Below, in pieces: positions 1 to 12,800 of a stretch of DNA of 64,000 nt. The notes beneath the pieces are model-generated. The model saw only the letters and a program-made list of their open reading frames with translations, searched no databases and had not been told where the DNA came from. Both the position numbers and the translations under genes were made by a program. Origin of the DNA: Dictyostelium firmibasis (taxonomy: Eukaryota; Evosea; Eumycetozoa; Dictyosteliales; Dictyosteliaceae); NCBI GenBank assembly GCA_036169595.1, contig CM069769.1, positions 1,040,001 through 1,104,000 of the forward strand. Reading direction: 5' to 3'. Position 1 is the stretch's first letter. Each line of letters starts with the position of its first letter.

Positions 1-1272
<1,272 letters not shown>

Positions 1273-1497
1273 AACAAAATATATTTTATTTTATTTTTTT
1301 TTATTTTTATTTTATTCTTATTTTTATTTTGGTTTTTATTTTTATTATTGTTTTTTAATTTTTATTTTTTAATTTTAAAAAAAAATTTTATTTTTTTTTT
1401 TAATTAAATTTTTTTTTTTTTTTTTTTAAGTTGCTTTAAAAATTCCTAAATTTTGAAGTTGGATTTTTTTTTAAGATTTTTTTTTTATAGATCCAGG

Positions 1498-1532
<35 letters not shown>

Positions 1533-1709
1533 TAATAACTACATTAAATAAAAATTTTAATTATGACTGTAAAACTAAAACTAATAAATTCGGATCTTAT
1601 CCTGAGGAGAAACAAAACAAATTAAAAAGATATTAAAAAATTTTTTATGTTTTTTTTTTTTTTCTAATATATTTTTTTAGTTCGAAAAAAAAAAAAAACA
1701 TTTAAAGTT
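1273..1709. other. Intergenic, AT homopolymers
   Basis: This gap separates the start of the B-box gene from the end of the FNIP gene, both on the minus strand. It holds long T runs and an A run at about 1499-1526. I see no ORF, RNA gene or distinct motif. It should contain the promoter of the B-box gene. Confidence 0.6.
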
Positions 1710-2636
1710 TTATTTCTGAATAACCTTTAAAATATGTCTAAAAATATTGTAATCAACTACATCGAAAGATGGTATGCTATAACAAAATAAATTTTCTAAT
1801 TGAGGTGGCAATGGTAAATTTGTGTCGAAAATGGTTTGGATTGAACCATTTGGAATTGAAAGACTGGTTAACATAGGTGGCCAGATGATTGACAAATCGT
1901 TGAATGGTTTATCGAATTGTGATCTATCAAATTTCAAATGTTTTGTAGACGTAGGTAATGATTGAAAGAAATCCAGTGTTCCAATTTTAGTAAAGTCAGA
2001 GGGTATCATGAGAAATAATGATTCCAAAACTGGGAAAAGACTATTAATATCACCATTGTTTTTTGATAAAGAGGTCATAAAACAATTGACACCAATTTTT
2101 AAATATTTTAAACTTTTAAAAGATACAGATGATGGAAACGATTGGGAAAACTTTAAACTAAATTCTAATCTCTCTAAACTATCCCATGGTAGTGAATCAA
2201 TGTTTGTCAATGGTTGATTATAATTTGGTAATTTTAAATGTTTTAAAGATTTAGGTAAAGTGTTTGAATTGAAAACTCTATCATAAGAATTCAAGATTAA
2301 TGAGGTTATAGTGGGTGGAAAGATTTCTTTTGTAAACTCACTATTTAAATATGGTATCTCCAATGTTTTAAATGATGGTATTAAAAATTTTGGTAATCCA
2401 AATTCTATACCATTTGAGTTGAATACTATATCTAATATCATTTCCTCCAATTGAAATTCCGATCCATTTGTTGAAATGTTTACATTACCATTACTATCAT
2501 GAAATGAATCAAATGTTAAATAGGAATTTATATGAACTTTCTTTAAACCAATTGGTAATGAAATATTTTTATATATTTTATTTCTTCCACGAATTGTTAA
2601 TTGAGTAAGAGAACTTGGTAATTTTGAAGTAATTAA

Positions 2637-2719
<83 letters not shown>

Positions 2720-3608
2720 TAATAAGATTATCATCCCAATCGATTTGACAACGAAGTGATTTTAAAGATGGGAAAACATAATCATTTGAACCAATGGGTA
2801 ATATAAAACCAGGATAATCTAAATAAATTAAATTTGGTAATGATTTAAATGTTTCCAAGGAGATGGCAATTTTATATTCTTTTGATAGGGAAAGACTTGT
2901 GAGTGAAGGTGGTAATAATTTTTGATTTAAATCTTGATAATAATTTGAACCCAATTCTATCAATTTTAAACCTAACGGTAGTGAATCTGCATCAAAGAAT
3001 GAATTGAAATGGAAACCGAATTTTAGTGATTCCAAAGATTTTGGAAATACACTAGCTTTTATTGGTTTACCTTTATTATTAAATTTTGCACCAAATTCGA
3101 TAGATTTCAAATTGATTTGATTCTTAAATGTATTTTCGTTCAATTCTTGATCGAATAATCTACCAAATTTCAAGGTTTCTAATGATCTTGGTAATACATT
3201 TTCTTTAATCTCTTGATTGAAATCATATCCAAATGTTATTGTTTTTAAATTACAATGGTAGTTTGAATCGTATTTGAAATCGATTGTATTCAATATCAAT
3301 TGGTTAAAATAATAAATAAACTCTAGAGATTCACAACTATCCGGTAAATCATTTCGAAGAAATGATTCATTAATATTCGTATCAATTGGTGAGATTGATC
3401 TACAATAGTTCAAATATTGATATTGTTTTAGTTGTTTCACTGTTAATGCAATTTGATTCTGATGAATCATATACAATCTTAAATGTTGAACAATTACATA
3501 TCTTATGAATGAATTCCTCCATACTTTAAAAAATAATTTACTATTATCTAAATTTTCATTATTGACTTTATTTTTTTTATTCATTTTTTGTGATTTTATT
3601 AGGTTCAT
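1710..3608 (-). CDS. FNIP repeat-containing protein
   Basis: This is a single-exon gene of 632 residues. The N-terminus (about residues 25-75, with FFKVWRNSFIR and a following amphipathic stretch) is the leader typical of Dictyostelium FNIP proteins. About ten leucine-rich-like FNIP repeats of roughly 22 residues follow, each with the pattern LPxSLxxLxFGxxFNQxL. An asparagine tract of about 27 residues (AAT repeat 2637-2717) interrupts the repeats near residue 310. FNIP repeats form an LRR-like solenoid and are greatly expanded in this genus; their binding partners are generally unknown. An in-frame ATG at 3584 is a possible alternative start. The gene is divergent from chaf1b, sharing a 515 bp intergenic region. 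Confidence 0.9.
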
Positions 3609-3811
3609 AATATTTAAAAATTTTTTTTAGCAAAAAAAAAAAAATAAAAATAAAAAAAAAAAAACAAATCTTTTTTTTTCACTTTTTTTTCTCTACTTTT
3701 GTTTTTCATTCTTATATTTGTTCCCAACTAATGCAAAATGATTTTTTTTTTATTTTTCTCTGAAGAACTATTTTGAATAATAAAAATAAAAAATAAAATG
3801 GTCTGTAAATT

Positions 3812-3824
3812 ATTGGACACCAAT
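3812..3824. promoter_or_regulatory. Palindromic CCAAT-box pair
   Basis: The sequence ATTGG-ACA-CCAAT is a perfect inverted pair of CCAAT boxes in an otherwise very AT-rich intergenic region. CCAAT boxes are bound by NF-Y type factors in eukaryotes. The site lies 204 bp upstream of the FNIP start and 300 bp upstream of chaf1b. Function is inferred only. Confidence 0.3.
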
Positions 3825-4028
3825 TATCACTTATTACCTAATACAGCATACATTTTTTTTTTTTTTTTTTTTTTTTGTATATTTTAAATTTTAAATTATT
3901 TGAAAAACTAGTTTAATGTATGTAGTGTTTTAAAAATATATTTTTTTTAATTTTATTAAAATTTTTATTTGTTTTTTTTTTTTTTTTTTTTTCAGAAAAC
4001 AATGGCACTCATAATAAAAACCGCCAAG

Positions 4029-4036
4029 TTTCGCGC
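4029..4036 (+). promoter_or_regulatory. E2F-type site upstream of chaf1b
   Basis: TTTCGCGC matches the E2F consensus TTTSSCGC exactly and is rare by composition in this AT-rich DNA. It lies 87 bp before the chaf1b start codon. CAF-1 genes are S-phase E2F targets in animals and plants, and Dictyostelium has E2F, DP and a retinoblastoma homologue. Regulation here is inferred. Confidence 0.5.
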
Positions 4037-4123
4037 TAAAATTTGAAAAAAATAACCTTTGTTTTTTTATGTAATTTTTTTTTTTTTTCGATTAAATTAC
4101 CCACCATCCATAACATTAAAAAA

Positions 4124-4969
4124 ATGAAATGCGAAACTGTTATGATTCTTTGGCATAATAAAGACCCAATTTATTCTACAGATTTTGACCCATCTTCAAA
4201 TAAATTTTGTACTACAGGTTTTGATAATGAAATTAAGGTAATTAAAATAAAAATTAGAAAAAAAAATTTTTAAATAATAATCTATTTATTAATTATGTAT
4301 ATATATATAGATATGGGGATATACAAAGAATAAAGATGGACATTTATCGGTTGAATTTTTATCAAGTTTGGTAAAACATATTAAGCCAGTTAATATTGCA
4401 AGATTTTCGCCAGGTGGTAATTTATTAGCATCAGGAAGTGATGATGGTTCAATTGTAATTTGGAGATTAAATCAAAATGCAATACCACCATCAGATTCAT
4501 CAATGAAAGAGATTTGGTCGATAGTAACAGTTTTACGTGTTACTACCGATGTCTATGATCTTTCTTGGTCTAGTGATGGTCAATACTTATCCTCTGTTAG
4601 CACTGATAACAGTGTTTCAGTTTGGAGTCCTTTATCAAGTATGTATTAAATTATTAATATAGTTTTTAAAACAATATTAAAAAAATATAATAATTAATAA
4701 AAAAACAAATAGAAACACATCAATTAATTACAGAGCATAGTCATTACGTTCAAGGTGTATCATGGGATCCATTAAATGATTTTATGATAACTCAAAGTTC
4801 TGATGGAACTTGTAGGATATATAGAAATGAAAGAAAAAAAAAAAAAACAACCACACAATCGTCATCCTCCTCCACATCCTCATCAGTAACAGCCTCTGAA
4901 AAGGATAAAGATAGTGAAGATAATAGTGACAGTAACAGCAATAATATAAACAACAATAATAACATTAAC

Positions 4970-5040
<71 letters not shown>

Positions 5041-6076
5041 CACAACTATTGAAGATTTTAATTCAAATAGTAAAAGGAAATTAAATTTAGTTATATCAAA
5101 TGTTTTATCAAGAAGATCTTATAATAACTCATCGCCAGTTGGTGATAATATAGTGGAGATTGAACAAACACATGATGAATCTAAAACAAAAGAAGAAAGT
5201 TTAACCAGTCATAGAATGTTTTATGATGAAAGAGCATCAACCTTTTTTAGAAGACCCTCGTGGTCACCAGATGGTTCAATATTTATTACACCAACGGGTA
5301 AATTTAAAGAATCACCAACTTCAAAATACCAAAGTACATCATACATTTTCTCAAGACATATCAGAGATAAGCCATTAATACATCTACCTTCAAATAATCC
5401 AACTGTTGTCGTTAAATTCAGTCCAATCATTTATAAATTAAGACATGATAATATCAATGATAATACCAATACCAACAAAAATAATGAAAACTTATTAAAT
5501 ATTAATTATCGTATGATATTTGCAATTTCATCACAAGATACAGTAGCTATTTATGATACACAAAAAACTGATAGACCAATTTCAATCATATCAAATTTAC
5601 ATTATTCAACAATAACCGATGTATCATGGTCATCTGATGGTACGATCCTATTGATCGCTTCATCAGATGGTTTTTGTTCATATATTTCATTTGCACCAAA
5701 TGAATTGGGTGATCCTTTATCTGAATCTGACTATCCTGAGTCATTAAAACAATGTATATTATATAAACAAAGAGCTCTTGTTAATACTACAATCAATGAA
5801 CAACAGCAACAACAATCCAACAATGAAAATAAAAATAATTTAAAAAGAAAGAATGAATCAAATACCAATTCAGAACCTAATGATAGTAGTGCTGAAACAG
5901 ATTCAATCGTTGATGAAAATGAACAAACAAAGAAACAAAAAACTGATGAAGTAATACCAAACACTTTACCAACTACAATACCCACCACATTACCTTCAAC
6001 AACTTCTGAAAATACCACTGGTACTGGTGATATTAAACCTAAAAGAAGAATTCAACCAAATTTAATAAAGAAATAG
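4124..6076 (+). CDS. chaf1b: Chromatin assembly factor 1 subunit B (CAF-1 p60 / Cac2)
   Basis: Three exons were reconstructed: 4124-4237, 4311-4638 and 4713-6076, all in phase, giving 601 residues. The WD40 propeller starts at the N-terminus (MKCETVMILWHNKDPIYSTDF; then IKIWG across the first splice). Further blades include SGSDDGSIVIW, SVSTDNSVSVW, the VSWDPLNDFMITQSSDGTCRIY segment and later SWSPDG and SWSSDG motifs. A long low-complexity insert rich in Ser, Asp and Asn (AAT repeat about 4960-5038) interrupts the propeller between blades. The C-terminal 100 residues are Gln/Asn/Thr-rich and end in a basic tail. CAF-1 deposits newly made H3-H4 at replication forks through PCNA. The upstream in-frame ATG at 4043 gives a poly-Phe extension and was not chosen. 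The gene is tail-to-tail with RNase H2 subunit B, 57 bp apart. Confidence 0.9.
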
Positions 6077-6133
6077 TATTAAAGATAAATAAGTAGATTG
6101 GCTTGTATATATATATTTCATTTTTTTTTATTG

Positions 6134-7382
6134 TTATGTTTTTTTTATAAAAAAATAATCTGTTATTTTTTTTTCTGTTTTTTCTTCTGAAGGTTTTACT
6201 GATTTTGTTGATATCTTTGATGTTGGTTTTATTGGTGATTGTATGGTGGTGGCTGTTGTAGTTTTTGATGTTTGTTCTAATATTGATTCAGATTTTTTTG
6301 AAGTTATTGGTGAAGTTAATGTCTTCTTTGGTGGTGAGGTTGATTTTGGAGCTGGAGTTGAAAAGAAATTTGAAATTCCACCAACTTTAACGGGAGATTG
6401 TTTCTTTGCTGATGCTTTTTTAGAGGCACCTCTTTTCGATTTTGGTGGCTCAGGTTCATCAATTATTCTTTCAGTATAAACCAAATACTCGGACTCTGTT
6501 TTAATTGTTTGCTGTGCTGTTGCAGATAATAGATTAAAGCTTTGATTTAACATTTTACAATTTGACTCTGATAGATATTCACTAATGAATCCAATTGACA
6601 TCGTATATAATGTCTCCCACGATAAATCTTTTTTTACATAATTTGAAGTTTTAAAAATATCTGTATTCGTTTCTTTTAAATAATTTGATATATTCTTTAC
6701 TTTACATCTTAACCATATTAATAATTTTTCGTCTTCTAATCTATATAACTTTGAATCTGAAATATCTTTAGATTTAATTAAAAAAAAAAAAAAAAAATTA
6801 ATAAATTAAAAATAATAATAATAATTATTGTAGACTTACCTTTTGAATCACAAATTAAAGATAATTGTGAATGTTTGAAAGGAATTTTTGAAAGATTACT
6901 GTAGTATGGGTCATTAATGATTGATGAAATTTCAAGGTATTCATTTTTATGAAGTGATTTATACTTTTCAAGGAATGGAATCAAGAGGAACAATGGATCT
7001 ATGTCTGATGATAAATACATTGAACCATCATTTCTAACACCATTATCAATGAACCAAGATGATGGTTTACTATTAAATTTATTAATCTCCAATATTCTTC
7101 CATTCTCTTTATCAAGTATATATCTACATTTTACAGACTCTAAGGGTGATAAAATTATATTAATACTTTTATCTATTAATTGTGCACATATGGTTTAATC
7201 TTACCATATTTCGGACTGGGTAATGTTAAAATTTCATAGGTTATATTATTTTTATCATTTTTTGGTTGTTGGATAATGAATACACGGTCATTGTATGGTA
7301 GTTTTGGTATTGGTGGATGTGGTTTTAAGGCTGGTGTTGAAGATTTCCTCTTTTTATCAGATTTAGATTTACTTACACCACT

Positions 7383-7415
<33 letters not shown>

Positions 7416-7508
7416 TCCAAAACCATCATCTTCTTCCTCAAAATCTTCAATTACCAGATCTTCTTCTCCAATCTCAATATTTATATCATCTTCAATTCTT
7501 GATGTCAT
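6134..7508 (-). CDS. rnaseh2B: Ribonuclease H2 subunit B
   Basis: Exons 7508-7205, 7139-6840 and 6756-6134 join in phase to 408 residues. The last acceptor could instead lie 9 nt earlier, adding three residues. The N-terminus is acidic with an Asp run. The core carries the RNase H2 B signature MYLSSDIDPLFLLIPFLEKY, preceded by KCRYILDKENGRILEINKF; this subunit pairs with subunit C to support catalytic subunit A in removing ribonucleotides from DNA. The C-terminus is low-complexity Ser/Thr/Lys and ends in TEKKITDYFFIKKT. This looks like a PCNA-interacting (PIP) box with Glu at the usual Gln position, as expected because human RNASEH2B also has a non-canonical C-terminal PIP box. The gene is convergent with chaf1b, another PCNA-linked replication gene. 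Confidence 0.88.
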
Positions 7509-7542
7509 TTGTATTCGTGTGAGATTTCAAAACAAATGTGCG

Positions 7543-7580
<38 letters not shown>

Positions 7581-8053
7581 GAAAAAAATAAATTTATTTT
7601 AAATAAAATAAAATAAAAAATAAAATAAATTAATGTTACCAAGTTAGTTTTGGTACATTTAAAAATGGAGAAAAATAAAAAGAAAAATTGATTTCACCAT
7701 TTCCAGATGAACAAATATATTTAAATTTCATTTTGATAATGTATAACCAAAATAAAATTAGATATAAAAAGAAATAATAATAAATAATATAAAATAGAAT
7801 AGAATAAAATAGAATAGAATAAATATACCCCTTATAAAAAAAAAAAAATTGATGAAAATAAATAAAAAAACATAGATAAAAAAAATGATTAAAAAAAAAA
7901 AAAAAATAAAAAAAAAGTTGTAAGATAACCAAAAGATATTACAAAAAAAAAAAAAAATAAAAAAAAATAAAAAAAAGAAAAAAATTTAATCTAAATTTCT
8001 TTATCGATATTTTTGAAATTTCTCTAGTTTATTGGGATTTGGTAAGAAAAAAG

Positions 8054-8095
<42 letters not shown>

Positions 8096-8239
8096 TAAAA
8101 TATTCAACCCGAGTGATGGGAATACAAACAGGGTGGATTAAATTATTTTTTATTTTTTTTTTTATTTTTTTTTTTTTTAATTTTTAAAATTATTTTTTTA
8201 AAAAATTTTATTTTATTTTTTTTAATTTTTTTTTTATCT

Positions 8240-8277
<38 letters not shown>

Positions 8278-8327
8278 CATTCTTCAATTTTTATATTACA
8301 CACTAAAACTATATATACTTTTTAAAA
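7509..8327. promoter_or_regulatory. Divergent intergenic region, RNase H2B and aldolase promoters
   Basis: Most of this is homopolymeric. Two richer patches stand out: a 31-codon ORF at 7636-7731, and a less AT-rich island at 8105-8142 (ACCCGAGTGATGGG, then CAGGGTGG) about 200 bp upstream of the aldolase start. The latter is the best candidate for a regulatory element because G/C clusters in Dictyostelium promoters often mark factor sites. Confidence 0.45.
7636..7731 (-). CDS. Possible small ORF, 31 residues
   Basis: An ATG at 7731 opens a 31-codon frame ending with NVPKLTW. Its base composition and codon mix are closer to coding sequence than to the flanking homopolymers. I recognise no family and see no neighbouring exon to join it to. 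It may be chance. Confidence 0.18.
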   Translation of the reverse strand: MKFKYICSSGNGEINFSFYFSPFLNVPKLTW

Positions 8328-8501
8328 ATGAATTCCAAATATACTGATGAATTAGTTGCAACTGCTGTAAGTTTAGTTTACATATTAATAAATCGTTTTT
8401 TTATTTTTTTTTACTTTTTATATTTTTATATTTTTTTATTTTTTTTTTTAAAAAAAAAATGATTGAAAAGGAAAATTATCTCCTATGTGAAGATTGTCGG
8501 A

Positions 8502-8546
<45 letters not shown>

Positions 8547-9695
8547 TCTTCGGAGTTTTTATTTTTTTTCTTTCTCTCCTTCTTTTTTTGTATTTCTATA
8601 TTGTATTGTATTTGTTTAAGAATTTATATTGATTTTTTTTTTTTTTAAATTTTTTTTCAGAAAGCAATTGTCGCACCAGGTAAAGGTATTTTAGCAGCAG
8701 ATGAATCAACCAATACAATCGGAGCTCGTTTCAAAAAGATTAATTTAGAAAACAATGAAGAGAACAGAAGAGCCTACAGAGAACTTTTAATTGGTACTGG
8801 TAGCGGTGTCAATGAATTTATTGGTGGTATTATTTTATATGAAGAGACTCTTTATCAAAAGATGGCCGATGGTAGATTATTCACACAAGTATTAAAGGAG
8901 CAAAATATCCAAATTGGTATTAAAGTTGACAAGGGTGTTGTACCAATTCCAGGTACTGATGGTGAAACATCAACCCAAGGTTTGGATGGTCTTGCTGAAC
9001 GTTGCAAGAAATACTATGAAGCAGGTGCACGTTTCGCCAAATGGAGAGCAGTCTTAAAGATTGATCTCGCCAAGAATTGTCCATCACAATTATCAATCAT
9101 TGAAAATGCACACACTTTAGCTCGTTATGCTGCAATTTGTCAAGAGAATGGTTTAGTCCCAATCGTTGAACCAGAGATCTTGATGGATGGTAGTCACACC
9201 GTTGAACAATCCGCTGAAGTTACTGAAAAAGTTTTAGCTGCAGTTTTCAAAGCTCTCAACGATCATCACATCTTATTAGAAGGTGCCTTATTAAAACCAA
9301 ATATGGTCGTCAATGGTACCGATTGTCCAACTAAAGCAACCTCTGAACAAATTGGCAAGTTTACCGTTCGTACCCTCCAACGTACCGTTCCACCAGCTCT
9401 TACTGGTGTAGTGTTCTTATCTGGTGGCCAAACTGAAATTGAAGCCACCGCAAACTTAAACGCTATGAATGTCTTACCAAATCGTCCATGGGCTCTCTCT
9501 TTCTCATATGGTCGTGCTTTACAAGCCTCTGTCATCTCCACTTGGAAAGGTGATGCTGCCAACGTTGATGCTGCCCGTAAAGTTTATTTACACCGTGCCA
9601 AATGTAACTCTCTTGCTCAACTCGGTAAATACACTGGTGAAGAGTCAACTGGTTCAGCTTCTGAATCATTATATGTAAAAGATTACAAATATTAA
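8328..9695 (+). CDS. fba: Fructose-bisphosphate aldolase, class I
   Basis: Two exons, 8328-8366 and 8661-9695, encode 357 residues, the usual length for this enzyme. The 294 bp intron is almost pure T with a TTTTTTTCAG acceptor. Conserved class I features are visible: [13 protein letters not shown] near the N-terminus, [16 protein letters not shown], the Schiff-base region [12 protein letters not shown] with the active-site Lys at about 225, SGGQTE and [14 protein letters not shown]. The C-terminal residue is tyrosine (KDYKY), important for activity in this family. The enzyme cleaves fructose 1,6-bisphosphate to dihydroxyacetone phosphate and glyceraldehyde 3-phosphate in cytosolic glycolysis and gluconeogenesis. 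Codon use is more GC-rich at third positions than in its neighbours (many GTC, ACC, AAG), consistent with high expression. The 3' end converges with array copy A, 107 bp away. Confidence 0.95.
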
Positions 9696-9802
9696 ATATA
9701 AAATAAATAAATAATATCTATAAATTAAAAAAAAAACTTTACTAAGAGAGAATTGACCTTGTTAAATGGCCAATTGCTAATTATTTTATTGATAAAATTC
9801 AT

Positions 9803-12800
9803 TTATTTTATTATTGTTATGATCATAGGAGAATTATTGCAAAAAACTAATTGGATGTGACTTTAAAAAGAATTTTTTTTTTAAAATTAATATTTTTTTT
9901 ACTATTTTTTTGGGTTCTTTTTTTTTTTACTTACTTTAAAGGATCTAAACCAGAAGTATTAAATGAAAATGAATCTACTCCATTTAAACTTGTTGAGCTA
10001 AAGATTGTGTTTGTTAATTCGAGACCATTGATAATGACTCTAGTGGTTGAATTTGATATACCATGGGGGAAGAAATTAAAACCAATTACTTTAATTTCTG
10101 AATTAATTTGGACTGGGCCACTTGATGGGTATTCTATTTGGGTTACCGTTGAAATTGGATATTGGAAATAGAATGATTTATCGAAATAAACAAAGAAATT
10201 ATACATAATGTTTTTACTATATTCATTGTAAAAAGATATTAAAGATTTTGAATAGGATTTGATTTCTGATGGTACTGAACAACTGATTGTTTGAATGTAG
10301 TTATCTTGATTTGTGCTAATACTAATGATTGGACATTCATGACCTGATAATAATATTTTTGTTGAGCTATCAAATAATCTACCTGTAATTGTAAGAGAAT
10401 ATTGATATGGTGATGGAAGTGTACTGATTGGATTGATTACTTGATTTATAATTGGAATGATTGAACATGATTGTAATACTTTTCCACTTTGATAATCTTG
10501 AATTGTTGATTCTGTAAAACTACAAACTTTTGAGCCAAATGTAATAATTGAAAGACCATACCCAAGGTTAGTCGATGATTGGAAGAAATATGTTTGATAT
10601 GGTGAATTTGGATAACTGATCATTGATGGATTTGAAAGTTTTATTAATTGTAAAATATCTGAATTTATTTCGAAAAGGTAGTTTAATGAATTCTTTACAA
10701 TTGTGGTGTCATAAATACATGGATTCTTTGGATTGACATATTTTCCAAGTGTTTTAACCGTTGTGAATGATTCTGATGATTTAAAATAACTAAAGAATTT
10801 ACCACTTGTCCAATCGCTGTTTATTGAATTATCGATCCATTTTGAACCTATTGTTTCTTCGATATATTTGAGGCTATATTGTTCGATTTGTTCTAAACAT
10901 ACACCAATTAACAAAAGTGTACTCTTTAAATCTTTTTTATTTTCTCTGATTACTTTTTCTAACTCCTAATAAAGATAATAATTATTAGTTTTTTTGTAAA
11001 TTTTTTTGTTTTTCTTTTTTTGTTTTAAAACTTACTAAATTTGATAAATCACTGCATGTAAAATTACAACTTAAATAAGAGAAATAATCGTTTACATCGG
11101 TTACTTGACCACCTACAGTTACTTCGATATTCAAGTTGTTACCAACTCCTGTTGGTATATTACAAATAACTGATTTTGAATCGACCCATGTTATTGAATT
11201 ACAAGGAATACCTCCGATTTTAACGTTGCTTGATGAATCTGAAGAAATGCCAATTGGAATAAAGTTTGAACCAGTTATTGTAATATTGTTTCCTCCAAGG
11301 TATTTATATTCCTTTTTGTCAAGTTTTGGTTTATCATAAAAAGGTCTCAAAGAAGGATATGAGGATTGACTTCCTACTATCACAACTGGAATAAAACGCC
11401 CAATACCTTTTGGGACCATAGCTTTTACATGTGTTGAATTGATCCATGTCCATGATGGTGACAAATAAGAATTAATGATAATATAATGTATTGAACGCGA
11501 AGTTTGATTATTGACTTGAGCTGCGAGAGAAGTTGGAATAAAGTTTATACCTTTAATTATAGTTTCTCCACCATCAGTTGGAACAGGTATTAATGAAGAT
11601 TCTACTCTTGGATAATCGTAATTTATAAAATAATTATCTATTACACCATTTGAGTTATTGGTTGTTGAAATTTGTTTACCAACAGTTACTGAAACGATAG
11701 CTGATTGACCGAAACCTGGTGGTGCTAAACATGAAATCAATGTTGAACTCTTCCAATTGACATTGGTAAGATTTGTACCTTTAAGTGTAACAAAATTATC
11801 ATTGTTCCAAATAATTTCAGATGTGTTTAAACCAAGATTAATGATTTCTTGTGTTGGTGGAAAGTTTTTACCATTTAATTGGAAATTACCTCCATCAGTT
11901 GGAATAAAAATAGTAGGAGGTGTGTATAGTAAAACTGGTGCTTTATACGAGTAGGCGAATGTAAATGCTTGTGATGGAAACTTAATAGTACCGCTTCCGA
12001 CACCTAATGATGATTTGATACAAACAAAAACGTCATATTTCGAATAATCAAAAAATGCTGAATTCTCTAAAAAAACTGTTGATTCGACACATGGATGACC
12101 TGTTGCTGATCCTGAAATTGATGGAATTTTTGATGTGCTTGGACAATTCTTTTCAAGTTCGCAATAGATTGGTTCTTTTTCATAATTATCGATGAATGGA
12201 GAAATCATAGTTTTTGATCCATGATATTGACCAATAACAAAGAATCTATTGATAATACCTGTACTGAATGTTTGAGTAACTACTTTGACGATGGTTGGTG
12301 ATGGATATGAAAATGAAAGTGTGCCTGAGGTGACCAAACTTAACACATGTTGAGTATAAACTAACGCATTGCCGAAACCATTTGGAACGATAACTTTTAC
12401 AAATGTTGCTGATTTTGATACTATTGTTGCTTTAACTTTGGTGTTGTCGCCTGTAATATTAAAGTAAACTTCATAGTTGACTCCGTCTAAATTGATTCCA
12501 TTAATTGTAATAGTGTCTCCAGCTTTTGCGCTGGTTGGTGTTAAACTACTTAATGTAATAGGTAGTGAGTAATATGGACATGAAAGTAAGTGAGTTGGAA
12601 TATCTAATGTTTGGAAATTTGATATTATTGAATAATGGCATAGTAAACCGTTGTATTTAATAATTGCAAGACCTCCTGATGATGTTGAAGTAAGTTTGTG
12701 GAAAGATAAATCGATGTTTTGTGGGTATTTGTATTTGGTAACAGTTGAACTTTCTAGACGATTTGAAATTTCGATAAGATCATTGGTGATAGTTAAAAAG

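Larger units (their letters stand above)
3609..4123. promoter_or_regulatory. Shared divergent promoter region, FNIP gene and chaf1b
   Basis: The region lies between two divergent start codons (3608 on minus, 4124 on plus). Most of it is poly-T/poly-A. Two less AT-rich patches stand out: one around 3798-3850 with a palindromic CCAAT pair, and one around 4005-4040 with an E2F-type site. I see no ORF. Confidence 0.55.

Noticed and set aside
7276-7602. Plus-strand Ser-rich frame of 108 codons
   Set aside because: It is the antisense of the acidic N-terminus of RNase H2 subunit B.
10985-11035. Poly-Lys/Gln C-terminal extension after CSDLSNL
   Set aside because: It is read-through into the intron after the GTAAGT donor; exon 6 continues the protein in phase.
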